From assembly GCA_016946835.1 (NCBI GenBank), contig JACVTC010000015.1, positions 1,333,501-1,397,500 on the forward strand: 64,000 nucleotides of DNA, given 5' to 3'. Source of the stretch: Neocallimastix lanati (nom. inval.) (taxonomy: Eukaryota > Neocallimastigomycota > Neocallimastigomycetes > Neocallimastigales > Neocallimastigaceae). Every line of letters starts with the position of its first letter. Within the stretch, counting starts at the first letter, position 1. The position numbers and the translations under genes were made by a program. This document shows positions 59,115 through 64,000 of the stretch, in pieces. The notes beneath the pieces were generated by a model, which ran no database searches, was not told where the DNA came from, and saw only the letters and a program-made list of their open reading frames with translations.

Positions 59115-59266
59115 TTTGCTCCAAATAAAAAAAAAAAAAAAACATATATATAAATAACAAAACAAATAGAAGTGCTGTTATTTGTATTGGAAAAAATAAA
59201 TTTATTTACTTTTATATTAATATTTTTAATTTAATTTAATTCATTATTTTTTTTAAATAAATAAAA
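57251..59266. other. 2-kb gene-free AT-rich region
   Basis: A poly(A) run, dyad-rich ATTATTAATAATTAT sequence, a direct repeat of ATATATAATAAACATTTTCA (near 58481 and 58597) and AATA arrays near 58870-58950. No gene seen; the end is the promoter region of the WD40 gene. Confidence 0.55.
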
Positions 59267-59515
59267 ATGGAAAACGAAAACCAAGAATTTCAAGAAGAAG
59301 AAGAATATATTAACCAAGATGAAATCGCTGAAGTTATCGATCCAGAAACATTAGAAGGTTCATATATGTATTATATATTAAAATAACTAAAGACCCAAAT
59401 AAAAATTTATTTTTATATTATACCTTCAATAAAATAATTTTATATAAGTATTGAAATTTAGAAAACAATTTAATTAAAAAATTATTTTTAAATATATATT
59501 ATTTAATGTAATACT

Positions 59516-59568
<53 letters not shown>

Positions 59569-60858
59569 TTATTTTATAACAATATAATAAATATATAAAT
59601 AATTAAAAATAATTATTTCAAATATAAAAAGGTGTTCAAGACGAAGACGTTGAAATGGATACCGGAGATGATGAAGATGAAGCTATTGAAAATGATTCTG
59701 AGGTCAGATTTACTGGACATACTGGTATATATAAATTTATTACATAATTTTTTACATATTTTTTAATATATTATTAGAGATTTCATAAAAAATGATAAAA
59801 ATTAAAAAAAAAAAAAAAAAACAATACAGTACAATACAATACAAAGTAAGTGAACAATTATATATTAATTATTCTAATTTATATTATAAAATTATTATTT
59901 TTTTTTCAATGATAAAAACATACAATTAAAGGTTCAATTTTTGCTATTGCTTTAAATCCAGTCAATCAGTGTTACGCTATTAGTGGTGGTGAAGATGACA
60001 GAGGTTTTATTTGGAATATTGTTAACGGTGAAGTTCATGCTGAATTAGGTGGTATGTTTTTTTTTTTTTTTAAATTTAAAATTAATAATAATTACAATAA
60101 TAAATTTTATAGTAAATATTATAATAAATATAGTATAAATTTGAATATGATATTGTAGAATTTAGTATTTTAATAATATAGAAAAAAAATGTTTATTTTT
60201 ATTTCAATAATAAATATATAATAAATATATAAATATGAAAAACCGCTTATTAATTTATTGATATTGAAAATCTATAGGTCATACTGATTCCGTTGTTGCA
60301 GTCGGTTTTAACATTAATGGTCAATATGCCGCTACTGGTGGTATGGATGGTATAATTAAAATTTGGGATTCTGATACTGGTAAATTAGTTATGAACTTAG
60401 ATGGACCAACTGAAATTAATGTAAATATTTTTTATAATAGTAATTTATTTATTTAATTTTTTTCTTCATTTTTATCTTTTATTTAAAATAAAAATTTTTT
60501 AAAATTTATTGAAAAATCAATTAAAATATATTATTATTTATATTAAATAAATAATCAAATTAAATTTGAAAAAATGATATATATTTTATTAATAAATATA
60601 ATTAATATTTTTATAATATTAGTGGCTTCAATGGCATCCAAAAGGTAATATCATTTTAGCTGGTAGTAATGATGGTATGCTTTGGATGTGGTTAATTCCA
60701 TCCGGTGTTTTAATGAACACTTTTGCTGGTCATCAAAGTTCCGTTTCATGCGGCTGCTTCACTCCAGATGGTAAAAACATCATTTCTGCTTCTGATGATG
60801 GTACTTTAATTTTCTGGAATCCTAAAACTGCAGCTCCAATCTATTCTATTAAGCGTAT

Positions 60859-60891
<33 letters not shown>

Positions 60892-61956
60892 ATATATATA
60901 ATAGAAATTAAGAATACATATATATATGTATTAATAATTAATTTATTTCAATTTTCATTTATAAATTTTATAAATATAAATATAATATTAATATAATATT
61001 TAAATATTTCCAATGAATTTTTTTAACAATATATATAGCAAACGATGCTAGATGGCACAGAAACCCAATTACTTGTTTAAGTGTATCTATGGAACGTAAT
61101 CTTGTAGTTTCGGGTTCCGCCGATGGTTTAGTTTGTATTTCTCAATTACAAACTGGTAGAATAGTTAAATCTTTAGATGGTCATATGGATTCTGTTGAAG
61201 ATGTTGCCTTCTGTGATTGGTATGAATATTTTATTTTATATTAATGATATAGTAAATAAAAATTATATAAATTATTAATAAAAATAATAATATAATTATT
61301 TTTATAAATTTACTAATCAATTAATATAATTATTTAATATTATTTAAATATAATATATAATATATAAATCTATTCATATAAATTGTGTATTTGTATTTTT
61401 TTATTACATTATACTCTTTCATTAATCAATACTAACTTAATTCATTTAATTATCAAATTATTATTTTATATATTCATTTCATTTAATATTAAATTAAATT
61501 TAAATCAATTTTTCTCTAATTTCAATCAAAAATTATATATATATATATATTCACTTATGAAAATCAATTTTCTCATTTCAAAATGAAATATATATATTTA
61601 AAATAATCAATATTTAATATATATATATATGTATTTTTATATATATATATTTATTTATATTATATATTTGTTTTTTATTTTATATATATATATTAATATA
61701 AATATAGCTTACCATTAATGGCTTCTGCTTCTATGGATGGTACTATTAGAATTTGGGATTTAAATAATTATAGTGTACGTCATATCTTAAATCATGATGG
61801 TGCTGTAATTCGTTTAAAGTGGCATAAAAATTCACCAATATTAACCACTTGTTCTAATGATAAGACTGTTCGTATGTGGGATGCTAGAACAGGAAATTGT
61901 TTAAAGGTTTGGAAAGGTCATCGTAAGAGTATTTTAGATTTTGCCATGACTCCGTA

Positions 61957-61996
<40 letters not shown>

Positions 61997-62267
61997 TTTT
62001 TTTAGTAATATTATATTTATATTATTATTTAAAATTAAAAATATCATATTTAGAAATATTATTATTAATAATATTATTGAATTATTATTATTAAATACTT
62101 TAAATATATATCAATTACATGTAATAAATACTAATATTATTATATTATTGTTATTATTATTATTGTTATTTAATTATTTAATTATTGAATATATTAGTGA
62201 TGGTAAGGTTATTGCTACCGCTGGTGATGATGGCGAATCTCTTATCTTTATGATTGATGAAGAATAA
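59267..62267 (+). CDS. SQT1: AAMP/SQT1-type WD40 protein, ribosomal protein uL16 chaperone (8 exons)
   Basis: Exons: 59267-59357, 59632-59724, 59932-60051, 60278-60420, 60623-60854, 61039-61219, 61708-61953, 62198-62267; join 1176 nt, 391 aa. Acidic N-terminus (about 60 residues with DEDVEMDTGDDEDEA), then WD repeats through the end: FTGHTGSIFAIALNP...GGEDDRGFIWNI, GHTDSVVAVGF...GGMDGIIKIWD, WLQWHPKGNIILAGSNDGML, GHQSSVSCGCFTPDGKN, the divergent NDARWHRNPITCLSV repeat, GHMDSVEDVAFCDCLPLMAS, MDGTIRIWD, NDKTVRMWDARTG, GHRKSILDFAM and a short last blade. The acidic head, GGEDD and the WLQWHP repeat match human AAMP and yeast Sqt1. Sqt1 binds nascent Rpl10 (uL16) for 60S subunit assembly in the cytosol. 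Most donors are GTATG/GTAA; the first, GTTCAT, is weak. Acceptors are mostly TAG. Gene symbol by orthology is inference. Confidence 0.9.
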
Positions 62268-62935
62268 ATATAAGGAATATATAATATTATAACAATAGAT
62301 TATTATATATAAATATATAATATATAATTTTTATTTATTATTATTATTATTATGTTTAATTTATAATTTCATCAATTAATTAAAAGTATTAACAGAATAT
62401 CATACCATCATTAAAATCGATCAAAATAATATATTTATTATTATTATTTAGGACTAGAATTAATGATATATCTATTATATAAACATAAATATATGCTTTC
62501 TTTTATAATTAGTATTTTTTTATTATTTAATTTCTTCAATTAAACAGTTTATTTTATTTAATACCATATGTGTAGTTTTTTTTTTTTTTTATTAATAAGA
62601 AAGAAAGTAAATATTTTTAATATTCAAGTTCTTAAAATAATATTTAAAAAAAATGAAAAAAAAAAAATTTTTTTATATAATAAATATCTATTACTATTTA
62701 TTATAATTTCAATATATTTATAGATTTATATTATTATATATTATACAAAATAAAATAGCAAAATATATATATATATAATATACATTAATAAAAATAAAAT
62801 AAAATAAAATAAAATAAAATAAAATAAAAAAAATAGACAATTGACCTTTACAATTTAGTGTTTTATATTTATTTTAAGTATATACATTTATATATTTATT
62901 ATCTATTGGTAATTATTTTATAATAATATGAAATA
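62268..62935. other. AT-rich spacer
   Basis: TA, TTA and AAAATA repeats only (an AAAAT array near 62789-62828). No gene. Confidence 0.5.
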
Positions 62936-63346
62936 ATGCATATTTACAAAGTATTACATTGTCCCAAGACTTGCCCCTGTTGTGGGGAAGGTAATCAATC
63001 TTTTGAACATTGGATTTTTAAATGCAATGCTCATGCATCTTTTAGTTGGAGTTCTTTAAATTTCATCGATGATCTCTTTGCTTTGTTCGTTAGGAATATT
63101 AGAGCGTTTAATTATCTTTCTTCCTATGACTCTATTTCTGATTTTGAAGATTATATCAATTATCCTATATACATGTTTCTTCTTGGTGGAACTTTAGCTT
63201 TAAATGTGCTACATTTCGAGAGAGGGGAACAGAGACAATTAAATGAACTACTTTTCAAAGGTTCATTTGAGTCACCTGTTATAAAAATTGTGGGCTTGAC
63301 GGAATTTATTTTGGTGATTAGTGCTAGGGACTTAAAAAAGTTTTGA
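62936..63346 (+). mobile_element. LINE C-terminal fragment (zinc-knuckle end of RT ORF)
   Basis: 136 codons from ATG 62936 to TGA near 63344. LHCPKTCPCCGEGNQSFEHW followed by IFKCNAH is the CPxC...EHxxxxC zinc-binding end found after the reverse transcriptase of many non-LTR elements. The rest continues as an uninterrupted tail of about 100 residues without further motif. RT and endonuclease are not in the preceding DNA, so the element is 5'-truncated, the usual LINE fate. The stop is followed at once by a TTTATTA array that looks like its 3' tail. Confidence 0.7.
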
Positions 63347-63349
63347 ATT

Positions 63350-63520
63350 TTTATTATTATTATTATTTATTATTATTTATTATTTATTATTTATTATTTA
63401 TTATTCAATTATTTATTATTTATTATTTATTATTTATTATTTATTATTTATTATTTATTATTTATTATTTATTATTTATTATTTATTATTTATTATTTAT
63501 TATTTATTATTTATTATTTA
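63350..63520 (+). repeat. TTTATTA array directly after the LINE stop codon
   Basis: ATT units, then more than 15 near-perfect TTATTTA heptamers with a TTATTCAATTATTTATTA variant near 63401. It starts within a few bases of the stop codon. Confidence 0.85.
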
Positions 63521-64000
63521 TCTATTTTTATAATTGTTTAATTAAATTTTCTAATCCTTCCAAATTGAATGTATCCAATTAACTGTCATTTATGGATGTA
63601 GAATAAATTAAGAACAAATTTAAATATATTAATAATTTATTAAATTTATTAATAACAATAATTATATATTTATTTTATTATTATATTGAACTATATATAT
63701 TTATATATAAATAGAATTAACAATTGTTGAATTTAAACTTTTTTTTGACATAATTATATATAATTTATTATTTATTATTTATTATTTTTATTTATTTATT
63801 ATTTATTAATAAATACTCTTTTATTATTTATTATTTATTAATAAATACTCTTTTTATTATTTATTATTTAATATATAATATTTATTATTTATTATTCAAT
63901 TATTTAATTATTTATTATTTATTCAATTATTTATTATTTATTATTTATTATATATTATATATTATATATTATACTATTATTTAATATTTAATATTTAATA
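63521..64000. other. AT-rich end of the window with a second array
   Basis: Short unique part (63540-63745) without gene, then heptamer array 63757-63960 with two ATTTATTAATAAATACTC units, the inverse of those at 49000-49150. Confidence 0.55.

Overview
The window looks like nuclear DNA of an anaerobic gut fungus (Neocallimastigomycota). Intergenic DNA is extremely AT-rich, full of homopolymers, (ATT)n tracts and TTTATTA-type arrays. Proteins carry long Asn runs. Genes have small introns, mostly GTAA/GTAT...TAG. The first gene starts with a signal peptide followed by a fungal dockerin (CBM10-like), the cellulosome docking module of this phylum. Dictyostelium or Plasmodium have similar base composition but lack this dockerin. 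The phylum call rests on protein features read by eye; no database search was run.

Layout. 0.6-3.9 kb: secreted dockerin protein with a large bacterial-looking catalytic region, clearly less AT-rich than its flanks. 4.6-7.7 kb: large ankyrin-repeat gene broken by two compensating frameshifts and one stop. 8.0-12.3 kb: a graveyard holding an Asn-rich relic, a stray LSU rRNA piece, a LINE relic, and Ty1/copia and Ty3/gypsy relics in opposite orientation, the copia piece carrying a fold-back inverted insertion. 12.8-14.2 kb: B-box/coiled-coil/SPRY gene. 15.2-16.7 kb: pseudogene copy of a zinc transporter. 17.3-18.3 kb: membrane-anchored GT2 glycosyltransferase. 18.3-23.1 kb: gene-free tandem repeats.

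23.1-30.1 kb (minus): BUB1 spindle-checkpoint kinase in four exons (1974 aa). 32.7-34.6 kb (minus): CFD1/NUBP2 cytosolic Fe-S scaffold ATPase in five exons (266 aa). 35.8 kb (minus): tRNA-Trp(CCA). 37.0 kb: a 51-aa single-TM small protein. 39.3-41.2 kb (minus): intact CDF zinc transporter in four exons (414 aa), parent of the 15-17 kb pseudogene. 42.9-45.5 kb: a pure 267-bp (ATT)n tract, an ankyrin relic, a dispersed repeat and a GC-enriched island. 46.0-47.1 kb (minus): four-TM membrane protein. 47.1-51.9 kb: gene-free AT-rich DNA. 52.0-55.1 kb: TAF4 (TFIID subunit). 56.2-56.9 kb (minus): copia Gag relic. 59.3-62.3 kb: AAMP/SQT1 WD40 protein in eight exons (391 aa). 62.9-63.5 kb: LINE 3' end running straight into a TTTATTA array.

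The genes form no pathway or cluster. They are housekeeping genes (BUB1, CFD1, TAF4, AAMP/SQT1, zinc transporter, tRNA-Trp) scattered among lineage-specific or acquired genes (dockerin enzyme, ankyrin, GT2, TRIM-like) and decayed mobile DNA. Exon models were built by hand from splice sites. Five spliced models (BUB1, CFD1, zinc transporter, TAF4, AAMP) add up to whole codon numbers, which supports them. One TAF4 exon boundary and one AAMP donor remain weak.
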